Source: Cristatella mucedo
Lineage: Eukaryota; Bryozoa; Phylactolaemata; Cristatellidae
NCBI GenBank assembly: GCA_009760855.2
Contig: WPIO01000004.1
Span: 6,411,501 to 6,475,500 of the forward strand
Direction of reading: 5' to 3'
Length of the DNA: 64,000 bases
In this document: positions 46,331-57,424 of the stretch, one piece after another
Numbering within the stretch: position 1 is the stretch's first letter
How the letters are laid out: each line of letters starts with the position of its first letter
Translations under genes and position numbers: made by a program
The notes under the pieces: generated by a model
Seen by the model: the letters and a program-made list of their open reading frames with translations, nothing else
Databases searched by the model: none
Told to the model about the DNA's origin: nothing

Positions 46331-47107
46331 AGGTAAAATGATTGAGGTGTCTTGGTGATACAATTTAATTCGAAAATACAACGTGGATGAGTTCGGCGGA
46401 TCGGATTGAAAATCCGAACGAGCCACGCATGGCCTAGGGGCTGTATTTTTCCTACGTCTGCTCTATTCTCTTCTTCATATCTCTTCTTCTTACCATCATA
46501 TTCTCCCTCATAGTCTCAGCCTCGTCCACTCGTCGAGCTTAGGCAATCCCGCCTCAGTCTCAGCCTCAGCCCGCAAGGCTTTCCCGACCTTGGGCTGTCT
46601 GGTCGAAACCGACGTACGCCCGACACATTCTCTAGTATGTGCACCAGCTTTACGGTCGGCCGTTGCATGCACGGCGTTCACCAACTCCGTCACCCGCGGC
46701 CCGCGTCTCAATCGCAGCAGCTTAATCAAACCGGCGTGTGCCTGTAGGGCAGGTTCGGCCTTCCGGAGGCAGGGAAGGAAGTACTTAGGAGCGTGCTGAG
46801 AATATCGGAATCCGGATCATGTCCGCGGAAAATTGTTTTCCGAGAAAAGCGAACGTCGCCGCTCAACGCCCTTCTCACTCGCCGGCAGCCGATCGAGCGC
46901 TAGCAGGCAGCATCTGCTGCTGCAGCTCTTGCGTCTTGCGCGCCCGCTCACGCTTCCTTTCCGGTGCACGGCAGCGTGCGCGGCGCTGCCCGAAGCTTTA
47001 GAGAGCTCCCCGCGCTGTCGTCTGTAGAGTGAGCTAGTTACGTTCACCGGAGATTCGGACATTCTACGCTACGATCCGCACGCTCATCGTTAAGATTGCG
47101 GTGGACT
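46331..47107. other. GC-rich spacer, no gene recognised
   Basis: CpG-rich from about 46550 to 47060, with short frames on both strands and no domain. This could be a small CpG island or the remains of the far side of the hAT insertion. Confidence 0.4.
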
Positions 47108-47312
47108 AAATAAATAAATAAATAAATAATAAATGCTAGCTGATTTAACAGCCTCTCTTTGCGTAGCGACAGGAGAGCCTTTACGGCTATCGCCACCGCT
47201 TGCAGTGGCGATAAAGGATCGCCGCGCCGCAGGATTCGAGCCCACGACCTCTGGGGCCGCGGTCGTGAAAAGCAACCGCCTTACCTAGTGAGCCATTACG
47301 GCTCACCAAGCG
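47108..47312 (-). mobile_element. tRNA-derived SINE, best copy
   Basis: In reverse: GAGCCGTAATGGCTCACTAG (A-box region), then about 45 bases, then B box GGCTCGAATCC, a body with the inverted repeat CGCCACTG / CAGTGGCG, and a (ATTT)n tail (47108-47132 on the plus strand as taaa repeats). It closely matches the 41.3 kb copy. Confidence 0.75.
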
Positions 47313-48264
47313 ATACGCCTGCCATTAAGCCGACGGTCGGCTCAAAGCTGCACTTCCGGCGGCGCTCGCTGTGGCTTCCATGTTGGCGATCGACCTCCAG
47401 TGCTGCCGCATTCATGACGGTCACGTCAAAGACTGGTTTTTCATTTCTCCTAGTCTAATAACCTTGCAATAGTCTGAGGCTACAGCAGGAACTTGTTCGT
47501 CGTGAGATTGATAGCGAATCCGCGGAGGGTCTTAGAGCTGGACAGCATCGAGCGAGAGAGAGAGCTTATGCCAGAAGCTCCTAGAGTGGAGCACTTTCGC
47601 AAAGCCCTCGGTAGTCGGTCTGACTGTCAACTTCAGTAGTCTGTATCCTTCGTCCTGAGCTTAGTCTCCTAATGCTATCCAACAGAAGCCACGCCATATT
47701 AAGCGATTGGTGTAACGCGACGGATGGAAACGCTTAGCAGCAAGCCTATGACGTACGCACTGAGTGGATATTACCCGTTGCAGCCTCCAATTTGGGCCGT
47801 CTCAGCTGTTACCACGTTGTGCCAGAGTTCCACGTTTGAGGTCTTTTTCTTGGTCTTTTTGCCCTGCGTTTGCAAGAGATGTTACAGCTCGTACAGTGCT
47901 CGTAGACACCGGGCAAATAACGGCGAAACCAATGCATTTGAGCTCAGCTAAAGAGTAGCAGGAGCCACTCAGAAGAAGGAGGCTCGCAAGGCGCAAATAG
48001 ACGAGCGCGAGAGAAACTGAGAAGGCCCGGAATTAAGAATAAGTCGTCGCTTGTAACGTTTTGCTGCGTATTACGAGGCCAAAGAGGGTCCACGTGACCA
48101 GTGCGAAGGGTGACGTGTAAAGAGCGAGTCATCAATTAGATTGCCTATGGCCTTGGGTAGGAAGAAATATGTTGCTATTGAAAACAGCTGATTATTTATG
48201 ACAACTTTTCAGCGAATGTATTTTTGGATTCTTGAGCACGCCATCATTTCGAAAAACTAATCTT

Positions 48265-48365
48265 GGCAATAATAATAAAAATAATGATACATTTGATAAA
48301 ACGCCGTATGAGAACTCAAGGTATTTCTAGGCGCTTTGCAATTGCTTTAGAGGAAGAAGGTTAGA
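48265..48365 (-). mobile_element. LINE-A 3' tip
   Basis: The ataataataa tail followed by tttgataaaacgccgtatg... and taggcgctttgca is the terminal hairpin region with several substitutions. No coding part remains. Confidence 0.65.
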
Positions 48366-48429
48366 ATGGTTAGTGGTAGCCATTTGATTGAATATATCAG
48401 ATTTCTATATCCTGCTATCATGCTATGTC

Positions 48430-48571
<142 letters not shown>

Positions 48572-49381
48572 GCAGATATGCTATAATTGTTTTATGTCAT
48601 CAACAACAATTCTTTTTTAGTCATTGTCTGGTTAATCTAATTCTAGAAGCTTTGTTAATGTATGAAACTAGGTCATCGTAAGACTTATGGGTCCTGCTGT
48701 CAGAAGCCACATTGCAAGCTTATCAGAGGGAACTGAAATTCCTTATCCAACTGTTCAGTGCACTGAGCCACCTTCAACTGCTACTTCGATAGGCGGAACA
48801 TCCGTCGGCGCAGTTTTTTCTCTATTCGGAGGCTGGAAAGGAGAACTGCTTGCAGTAGTTCAACTGTATAAGCTCTAGAAGTATTAATTTGATACATTAC
48901 CAAACGTACAGATATCGTCGCTGAACTTGAGAATTACTTTGGAGCTGTGATGCAGCTGGTTCCCTCTTTCCGGAAAGCTTACGACGGCTTGAGTGCACAG
49001 GTGTGCTCGGCACATTAAGGATTTAGACCTGTAAAGCTATTCCTCGCCTCTGGTATGATCTAATAGCCTCTCATTATCAATAGTTCAGGTGGTAGCGAGT
49101 GACAATGTATGTTAGAACAAACGGGAACAAAATTATTCATTCTAAAATATATGTAAACATGTTGATGCTTGCTGCATTTACTCTTGGCCAAGTGGAGCTG
49201 ATTCTAGGTCTTGACCATGCTGTTTTCAATTGGGGTTGTACTGAATCTTAAGTGGATGAAACAATAAATAAAATGATCATCTGGCCTGAATTTATTGAGC
49301 ATTGGTATTATTACGCAAAATCTCTCAGGTTGTGAATGCCGATACAAAGCACTGGGGGGGGGGGTTAGCAGCCAAGAGCTT

Positions 49382-49519
49382 CTACTTTCGTGGAAGGGTC
49401 ACCATAGACCAGTCGTAGGTGTCAAGTTGATGGCGTAATCTCAAGGCTTTCACGCGTTTTATTGCCTTCGGTAGCTTGTTTACTTTAACCGAGAAAGCGT
49501 CGATGTTACCCAGAAGCAT
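49382..49519 (-). CDS. Discoidin domain terminal exon
   Basis: After TTTGCAG come 46 codons in phase 0, from LLGNIDAFSVKVNKLPKAI to TAG at 49384-49382. The expected closing motif (ALRVELYGC-like) is absent; the frame ends WSMVTLPRK. It is either a diverged C-terminus or a prematurely ended one. Confidence 0.45.
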   Translation of the reverse strand: MLLGNIDAFSVKVNKLPKAIKRVKALRLRHQLDTYDWSMVTLPRK

Positions 49520-51028
49520 CTGCAAATACAATAGGCAAAAAAGGAAATATCACCGGTAATGTAACGTTCAGATGTTGGCACATCAAAAGCTTATACCTGT
49601 AACAAGTAGGCATCCTAGTTTGCTGTCACAGCAAGACTGACCTGCCAGATTATCCCAGTGATTGTATACTGTTCTGACTTACACCAGGCTTTTATTTTAT
49701 TAGGCTCCTAAGAAAGTTTCTTTATTCAATTTTTGCTGGCTTCACCACCGCCCGTCTACCGATTTAGCACTCTCAGCACTTCAGGCTTGTAATTACTCTG
49801 TGCACTCAGCCGTATGACTAGTGTATATTTGCTAATTGCTTTGAGATTAGGCTACCGCTTTATAGTATCATAAGTGCCTAAAATCCTCTGTCACTGAAGC
49901 AAATTAAATCCTTGAATAGAGACCGTCATGGAGAAATTGCATCGTTCATCTTAAGCCCACAGCTTGAGATACTGCCGCTTGACCATTTTTTCATGTAGCA
50001 ACTGTGCATTTTCTTCCAGCTAGTAATGAATATGATTTTTTGTTATTCTAAACGATCTAGGTAATAAGAATAATACTAATATTGTACTTGATAAAGCGCC
50101 CTCAGAGAACTTAATCTCTTTCTAGGCGCTTTACATTTGCTGCAAAGGGAAATGCAATTGAATGGTAAGTAAAATCATGCTTGAAAAACAAACAAAATGA
50201 ATAACATGGTTCGGGGTGACATGCACAGGGTCAGCATGCAAATGTGGTTAGTAGCAGCATGCACAGTGTCAGCACGCATAAGCACGTGAAGGACGAATCG
50301 CAGGGACCCACTAAATGCTGTCCTAAATAGGTGTGTTTTTAAGTTCCTTTGAAATGTGGTCAGGTCAGGGGATGTTCTGACGCAGGTCGGGAGGGAGTTC
50401 CAGGCTTTGGGAGAATACGAACTAAAAGCATGGTCTCCAAAGGATTTGAGGTACCTAGATTGCTGTGGGATACTCAAAATTAAATTTACATTTAATGTTT
50501 TTGTTAGGCTAACTTAAGTTCTTCATACCTTGTAGATCCGGACGGTAAGGTTTGACAACTAAACAGATTGTGTCTGTTGTATTTGTGAAACTCATTAACG
50601 TCAAATATTCACTTTTCAAAGTGCAGTGTGCTCCGGACGATTCAGTGCATTTACCACTGTTTTCCCGGTAGGTGCATAGGCGTGAAAGTCTTGACCGCTT
50701 CAGCTATAGGACAGCGTGTACTACCTTACGAATTGAACGAGTTTAGCTACAGGTCTTCTTGGTGTTGCGATTTTTCCTATCTTAAAATAAAAACGATGGT
50801 CCCTAGTTAGATGAGAGCACAAGCCTAATTCGATATTATATGAAACTGCGAGTTTGTGTATTACCGTCTTTGAGGTCGGAAAAGTAACTTGAATCCACTG
50901 TTTGGCATCTCCATATGCAGCAGCCCATATACGATCGTAGGTGTTGGTCATCCTAACATTCGACGGTAGATACAGATCCGGCTCATTAGCGGTGCTGCTA
51001 GCGGAAAATGCACTATCTGGCAAGTCCT
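49382..51028 (-). CDS. Partial F5/8 type C (discoidin) domain gene, middle exon not found
   Basis: Two minus-strand exons (51028-50865 and 49519-49382) encode the first and last parts of one discoidin domain, a secreted or extracellular lectin-like fold that binds sugars, lipids or matrix. The first has PDSAFSASS and DAKQWIQVTFP, matching the family's start and WIQV(D)L core. The second has GNIDAFSVKVNKLPKAIKRV, matching the family's GN.D....N.LPKPI.AR block. About 45 central residues (the usual VTGV.TQGR region) are missing. A LINE-A 3' fragment (50060-50475) lies in the intron. Upstream exons were not recognised. It may be a decaying gene or one with an unrecognised central exon. Confidence 0.55.
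50060..50475 (-). mobile_element. LINE-A 3' end copy between the discoidin exons
   Basis: A well-preserved 3' UTR and hairpin (about 50075-50150) plus the last about 55 reverse transcriptase codons (frame 50477-50175, AWNSLPTCVRTSPDLTTFQ). It is 5'-truncated and lies in the intron of the partial discoidin gene. Confidence 0.85.
50865..51028 (-). CDS. Discoidin domain exon, N-terminal part
   Basis: The acceptor is TTTTTTTACAG. It has 54 codons from DLPDSAFSASSTANEPD to WIQVTFPTSKT, entering in phase 1 and leaving in phase 0 at GTAATA. The spacing from PDSAFSASS to KQWIQV (about 32 residues) fits F5/8 type C domains. Confidence 0.65.
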
Positions 51029-51395
51029 CTGTAAAAAAATGGCCGACTGGTCAGATTATTCACCTCGATGAAAATTAGGGGCAACGGTGTCTGCTTAGCG
51101 TCTAGAGAGAACAGAACGTCAAGTGCATAATTATTACCTTCTCTCTAGAAACTCGAAGACGCTACAAAGCAGTGTTGTCAATTAATTTGCTTATCGCAGT
51201 ATTCATTCCTAGTGATGTGCTGTCGCTGCTTTATATTGCCGATCTGCATTGACTTTTAATCGCAGCTGATCGCGGTGAGTTGGAGCTATGGTCTGTGCTT
51301 GAAGTACTCGCGCAAGCATTTCCAAACACAAACATAGTTTAAAGAAAGATGCGAAAAGTGACGTCACGCGAAAAAGCCCTATAGCTGACTTTGTT

Positions 51396-51424
51396 CTCTC
51401 TCTCTCACTTTTTCTCTCTCTAAA

Positions 51425-51475
<51 letters not shown>

Positions 51476-51523
51476 TATATATATATAAAATTATATATAT
51501 ATATCGCTGTCTGTTCCTCGCTT

Positions 51524-51611
<88 letters not shown>
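51396..51611. repeat. Compound (CT)n-(TA)n-(CT)n microsatellite
   Basis: A short CT run, about 45 bases of TA, an imperfect TA part, then about 85 bases of CT. Confidence 0.95.
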
Positions 51612-51616
<5 letters not shown>

Positions 51617-53534
51617 GCAATTGCCTCACCACTCGCTGTCCGTTTTTCAGAGACTAACCGCATCGTTTCCTTTCTAGAAAAGGCAAACGCTGTAAACCAG
51701 GATTCGTTTATAATGTAAGAAGTGGTTGATGAGGTACCTCAAATGCGACAAATCTACACGGAAATTCAACGACATCTAATCTACTTGCACCGCAAAGTCA
51801 CTTTGCATGACATGGGACCATGGCGTTTGCTCTTCGCTAGGAGACACTCTGATTCTTTTCGCCTCAAGCACGTAAAATCGCTGAATCTATTAGTATGACC
51901 TTCTTCATTAATAACCAAACAAAACGGAAAGGGATTTTATGTGCTATAAGGCTGACATTTTTATGACACGTTACATAATCTCGTGACAGTGCTGGAGAAA
52001 CTGCAATAAAGTAGCCTCTGAAATAGCCCCGAGTTTATCTTTTAGAGAATCGATTGAGAGCTCGTGGTGTCATTCAAAGACGCTACAATACTGACTGAGG
52101 AGAAAGGGGAGGCTCTAAAAGCATGGGCTGATTTAGGACGTTAGTGAAATCAGTTTGCTATAGGGATAGGACATTAAAGAAGATTTTTGGCACAGCAGGT
52201 ATGTACTCTGGAGATAATCCATGGCTCAAATAAAAGTTGCCCTAGCAAGTTGTCTCTGACAAGGTGCGGCCGTTCACCTCATGATAACCTCTGGCCTTTC
52301 ACCGTTAGACATTTACCGCACCCTGAGCTTTGTACTCACTCAGATCTTGGCACCTCATCATCATGAAAGTGATAAACAAGCGAAGTCGTCAATTTAAATT
52401 TCAGGCGCTTTTATGAAGCATGCTAAGACAATGCATAGAAAACCATTCTACAGCTTTGCACCCATTTTGATGAGAACCAGAACAGTCTCTAAATTCATGA
52501 GCAGAAAAGTCAAATTCACACGTACGGAACAACTACTTTGAAGAGCTGAATGTTGCATAATTTCCATTGCTACGCATAGTCAAACGATGCAATTAAATGA
52601 TTTCAGTTTGCCTTGCCGTATATGATTTAAAAGTATCGGAACTTATTAAAAGGCATTCACTTTATCTAATTTTAGCAGGAGGCATCGCTAGGCATTGTGG
52701 GTCGTGGAAAAAGTCCGTTGAGTCGTGGCACAACATTTATGAAGATTTAATTTCAGTTTAAGTGAACTTTATTATTTCACTGCCCAATAATCAGAGTTAG
52801 GTGTCTAGATTTGCTGTTGCAAATACATCTACCGGGTAATATATTACATATTCCTATAAGTTTTGGGATAATAATGATGCTGACTGTAAACAAGATAGCA
52901 TCTGTTTACAGAGTTTCAAAACCCAGTCATTTCACGTAGATTTATGTTATTCTATATTCTCAAAGTGAGTTTGACGTTCCTAATGTTTGCTATTGACAGT
53001 GCTGCCAGGACCCGTATTAAGTCGGTCCAGTTCTGTACCAATGTGTCTTCGTGTAGTTTGCAACAAAGTATGAATGCGGATGAATTACATTCCTGTTACG
53101 AATAAAGCTGCAATAATTTTGCAATGAAATATCAGCGGTAAACTTCCAAATGGAGATTTAAAAACCGGGTACTCCCAGGTTGCAGTGAGCAACATATGAG
53201 TGCTTACCTATCAGTGGGCTTAGGCGTTCTCCGCGCTTGAACCCCGACGTAGGAATAGCCGTAGACAGTAGAGAGTGCAACGGCGAACGTAGTGAAAAAC
53301 ATGCTTCGACGGCTTTACAATGTTTTCTTCCAAAAAAGCTTTCGTTCAAAAGTACACCATCGCCAACAAATTTTTAGATGCTTGAAAAAATCCCAGTGGC
53401 AAGATTTGGTGTTATTATGAGTGTCACGTTTAGCAAAGAAATTTGACTGGCTTTAACGATAATTACTATCCATATACCGCCAACAGATGTGATCATATTA
53501 TTACATTCACCGCCAATTAAGCTTTCAGGCGCAT

Positions 53535-53599
<65 letters not shown>

Positions 53600-54164
53600 A
53601 GTAGCTCTTGCTGCATATTCTGCAAAAATCTACATCTGGATTGAAGCCAATGTTTTCAAATTCAACAGCGATGTAGACAAAAGGCTAAATATTTAAGAAT
53701 TAACATACTTTAACTCGGGAATAAGAAAGTCCAACCTTCAAAACGGATTCTACCAGCATATTCGTTCGGCATGAGCACGAGGTCTGGCAGTGCAGTTCCA
53801 GAGCGTATTTTCTGAAGCCGAAATAGTTAGTTCTACTATGAAGTTCGCCTAGTTTCCGCGTTACATAGATTTTGTATATTCTAGCCTCCTTAAAACAGAA
53901 TATCAAGATCAGTATGAGTAACGGTGCGTGGGTTCTGCGACTGAAGAAGCTTATGATAATTACGAAACTATCGAGGTCGGCCTAACTGCTGTTTACCTTT
54001 CAATTGCACAATCGCTCGACGACCTGATCTGATCGTCAATCGAACATTGTATTGACCTTAAGTATTTGTCGCGAACAGGTTATTCCAACAGTAGTGTTGC
54101 CAGTTTCTACATGCAAATGACTCTTACAATCTGGCTCAGGCGTCTTTGTACCGTCTCTCCTCAA
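51612..54164. other. No confirmed gene
   Basis: AT-rich. Upstream exons of the discoidin gene could be here but none was recognised. One weak exon-like stretch (about 53750-53835, minus) is discussed in the findings. Confidence 0.4.
53537..53597. repeat. (CT)n microsatellite
   Basis: A perfect CT run. Confidence 0.95.
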
Positions 54165-54260
54165 TTAATAACTATAATAAGAATAGTAATAAATTACCTT
54201 GTGCCGTCACAGAACAGAGTCTTTTTCTAGGAACTTTACAGATGCATTAATCTACTAATA
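54165..54260 (-). mobile_element. LINE-A 3' tip, decayed
   Basis: ataataagaatagtaataa followed by a heavily altered hairpin (tttctaggaactttacag). Confidence 0.5.
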
Positions 54261-57084
54261 TAGACTTCAATGAAATAATTATGTTTATCAATAACTTCAA
54301 AGAAATCGCAGAACCCGTTTTACTTCCATACTGACTAAATGCGTGTAATTTCTTGGAATCATGTCACGACATCACTCGGACTTTATGAAATGTAAAAGCG
54401 GCCACGATTTACCTGTTTCTTACAGCATTTTCTATGTACCAGTGAATCGTCCTTAATTCACGTATAAATATATGCTATGTGCGATGCTTTGCTAAAGGAG
54501 TGGCAGCATTCTTTTAAAAACTAGCATGCCATCACCAAATTGATGAGGTTTAGTGGATAATCTATTCAACTGTCTTACTAATATTATTTGTAACTGCTCT
54601 CAGTACAAATGTACAAATATATTCGATTTTCCATTAGCCAATCAGTGAGATAGTGCCTACCCTGTTTCGTCTAAGCAATTAGCTGCAGAAAAAGTGCTCA
54701 TACCGTCAAAACGTCGTCCCTTCTGGCTGCATAGACCAAGAAGCCCTTAGCTTGTCAGTAAACGGCGTTTACGAATAGCTTCAACTACTTGACCACCTAC
54801 CTCACTTTCAACCGATGATAGCCAAGGGCATGCGATGCAAGTGCTAGCAGGGCTGAATTTATATTGTAGCGGTCCTAAAGTGGAATTAGATTAATCAAAA
54901 AACTCTAGGAATTTAGAAAATCGTTACCCGGGTATTTGAGCCAATTGTTGCTGCAACCTTGTGACACACAAGAGTGTAAGTGAGTGGTCGACTAAAGTAC
55001 ATGGCTAGTTGCCAAGTGCATCTCGCTCAATTTTCGAACCCACCTCAGCTTTGCAAGTAGCTTCTCAGACTGTTACCAGCTTGTCTGTCGGCAGAACTGT
55101 ATCGATCCTAACTAGCATTAATTACTGCCGAAAGACACTAGCACTAAGTTTGTGCCACTCTGAGTGGGCATCTGTAGTAAACTCGAAACCATGAGCCTAT
55201 TTCAGTGTTTGCGAGTCAACTCGCCGGCTTTATTAAAATGCAAAAAAGTGAACGGCTACGTGAACTCACTTGAGAAAGTGAGTTGCAAGGATATAGCTAG
55301 ACGAAGAGGGTGGAAATGATGTACAGCAGTCTGGAACAAGAAGGTATGTGTTTTATGTAAGATTGTGGAAATTAGTTCAAAAGTCTACGACTAGCTGATT
55401 AAAAGCGTCTTTAAGCTATTTTACTTGAGCTTACAAAGGATAACACAAAGTTTTTTGCATGAACAACTTAATTTCGCGAAGATGCTCAAACTGATTCAGC
55501 AGTTTAGTTGGTAATAAGGTCCCAAGCCATGGTGATCCTTTTGGAAGACAACACGAAGTCAGCTGAGTATCTGTTACCCACAGTTGACTATCCTTTCTCC
55601 AGCTGCAAACTGGACATATAGCTATGTATTAGCCGAGTTATGGATTTTATAAGGAACGAACCTACACTGGAAATAAATTTGTACAAAAGTGGCAAAAATT
55701 CACCTCAACAGTTTCACACATGTATACCGGTCCGCCAAGGCTCAAAAAAATGGGCAAAAAGTCGCATATGATGCAGGTACTGGTAAATTCGCTAATTGCT
55801 AATAGTTTTTACATGCCAGTTATACATTGCTTGCATAAAACAATTGATGATAAAGTCGTTGGAACATCCAGTCTCCTTTCCAACATTTTTGTCTTTCGAA
55901 AGGATTTGAAACAAATAATGGATCGTCGTGCACATTTTGTGAGCTTTTCCTTTACTTTCCCAAAAATCTCTAATCATCCTTTCTCTGTTACCTAAGAAAC
56001 CTTGAACGGTCACCTAGATGAAAGCTCTTGGCAGGCAGTGAACGTCTGGAACATCCAACTTCACCCAGAAATCCATTTTTTCAAAAAGCAGTCAATTTGA
56101 AGTGAATGAACCTTAAGAATGACTACCGAGACTTTTATTAATCTAATTGTAACTTAATAGGAACTAGTTCAGTTTGAGAATTGCTTGTGAGAGAATAACT
56201 CATGGCTAGAATAATCGTCAATATACTGCTACCAAGGTCAAAATAACGCTTGAACAAATGGATTACCATGTTTCGGAAATTTTTAATAAGCTTGAGCACC
56301 AAGCAGGTGCATTTCAATGGTAGCATGCGTTTCCTAGATGATTACAAAGTATTAGCAAATTTTCTTTTCAAATATTGTTTAAGTCACACGAGTGATATCA
56401 TGACAATGTTTGGCGTTGAGTTGTAGGCGGAGTTCTGGAGCGTATTAGCCTAAGATAGAGCCACAAGGTGACATACGATGTTTTCACAAACAGCTGAAAA
56501 TCTATAATCCGAAGAACAGGCATAATAATGAAAATTTTAATTTCGAAACTATTTAATAACGTTTGTTTTTGGAATACAAAATTCAGGTAAAAACTTGTGA
56601 CAAAACCATGATGCTATGCAATCATCTATTGAAACGTCATTTTATAACAAGAACAACTTACTGATGGCACATGCTGCTGGCATTAGTTTGGCAGAGTCCA
56701 TTTTCAGGATGTTTTTTTTAAATTTCAAAGTAAGATTTTATTTTCGGTAGTTTTCAAAATGCTTTTACCACTGTATGTTTGAAGTACAATGCAGCCATCA
56801 GAGAATTAATTTCAGAAATGCATGAAACAATGGAGTTTTGATTGACAATTGTACTTTTTGGCAGATACCAATTAAAGAAAAAGTACCACAGTAGTTCAGG
56901 TGCATAAAATGTCTAAAAAGCCTAGCTTGCGCTGGGCTAATATTTTCCAAAGATAGGTAGTAAAGCTGCACAAATAAGTAGACTGAGAAAAAAGACCTGC
57001 GTATCGCACAATTTAGGTTTCAATGATAACTTACGCCCGTGCAATGAAGTTTATCACTGCACCTATGTATCGCATCATTTACTG
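54261..57084. other. No gene seen
   Basis: AT-rich with short frames only. Confidence 0.5.
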
Positions 57085-57310
57085 GGTCCCGTTGATTCGT
57101 TCTATATGGCTTATGCTTGCTGACTCTACATGCTGCCACTAACAGTCAATGTACATTTCACTCCTAACCATGTTATTCTTGTTGTTAATTAAGGATCCTA
57201 CCACTACCCATTCGATCGTGCTTCCTTTGCAGCAATTCTAAAGCGCCTAGAAAGAGATTGAGTTCTCTGAGGTCTCTTTAACCAATGTATTTTTTTATTA
57301 TTACTATTAG
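57085..57310 (+). mobile_element. LINE-A 3' UTR fragment
   Basis: From tgctgactctacatgctgcc to the hairpin region (aaagcgcctagaaagagatt) and a short ATT tail. It faces the minus-strand copy that starts at 57425, giving a tail-to-tail pair. Confidence 0.75.
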
Positions 57311-57424
57311 CGCCTACGCCTGAGCATTAATTCTAGTTGGGCTAGCCTCTAGGTCAAACGAAACATTTGGTACTAAATAGTTATATGATTTGATTATTTA
57401 ATTGATTGTTTGGTAGCTTATAAT

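Noticed and set aside
49940-50055. Minus-strand piece with IIFITSWKKMHS as the missing discoidin middle
   Set aside because: Only a loose likeness to the VTSYKVSYS block, no Trp-containing strand after it, and no matching splice sites in phase 0.
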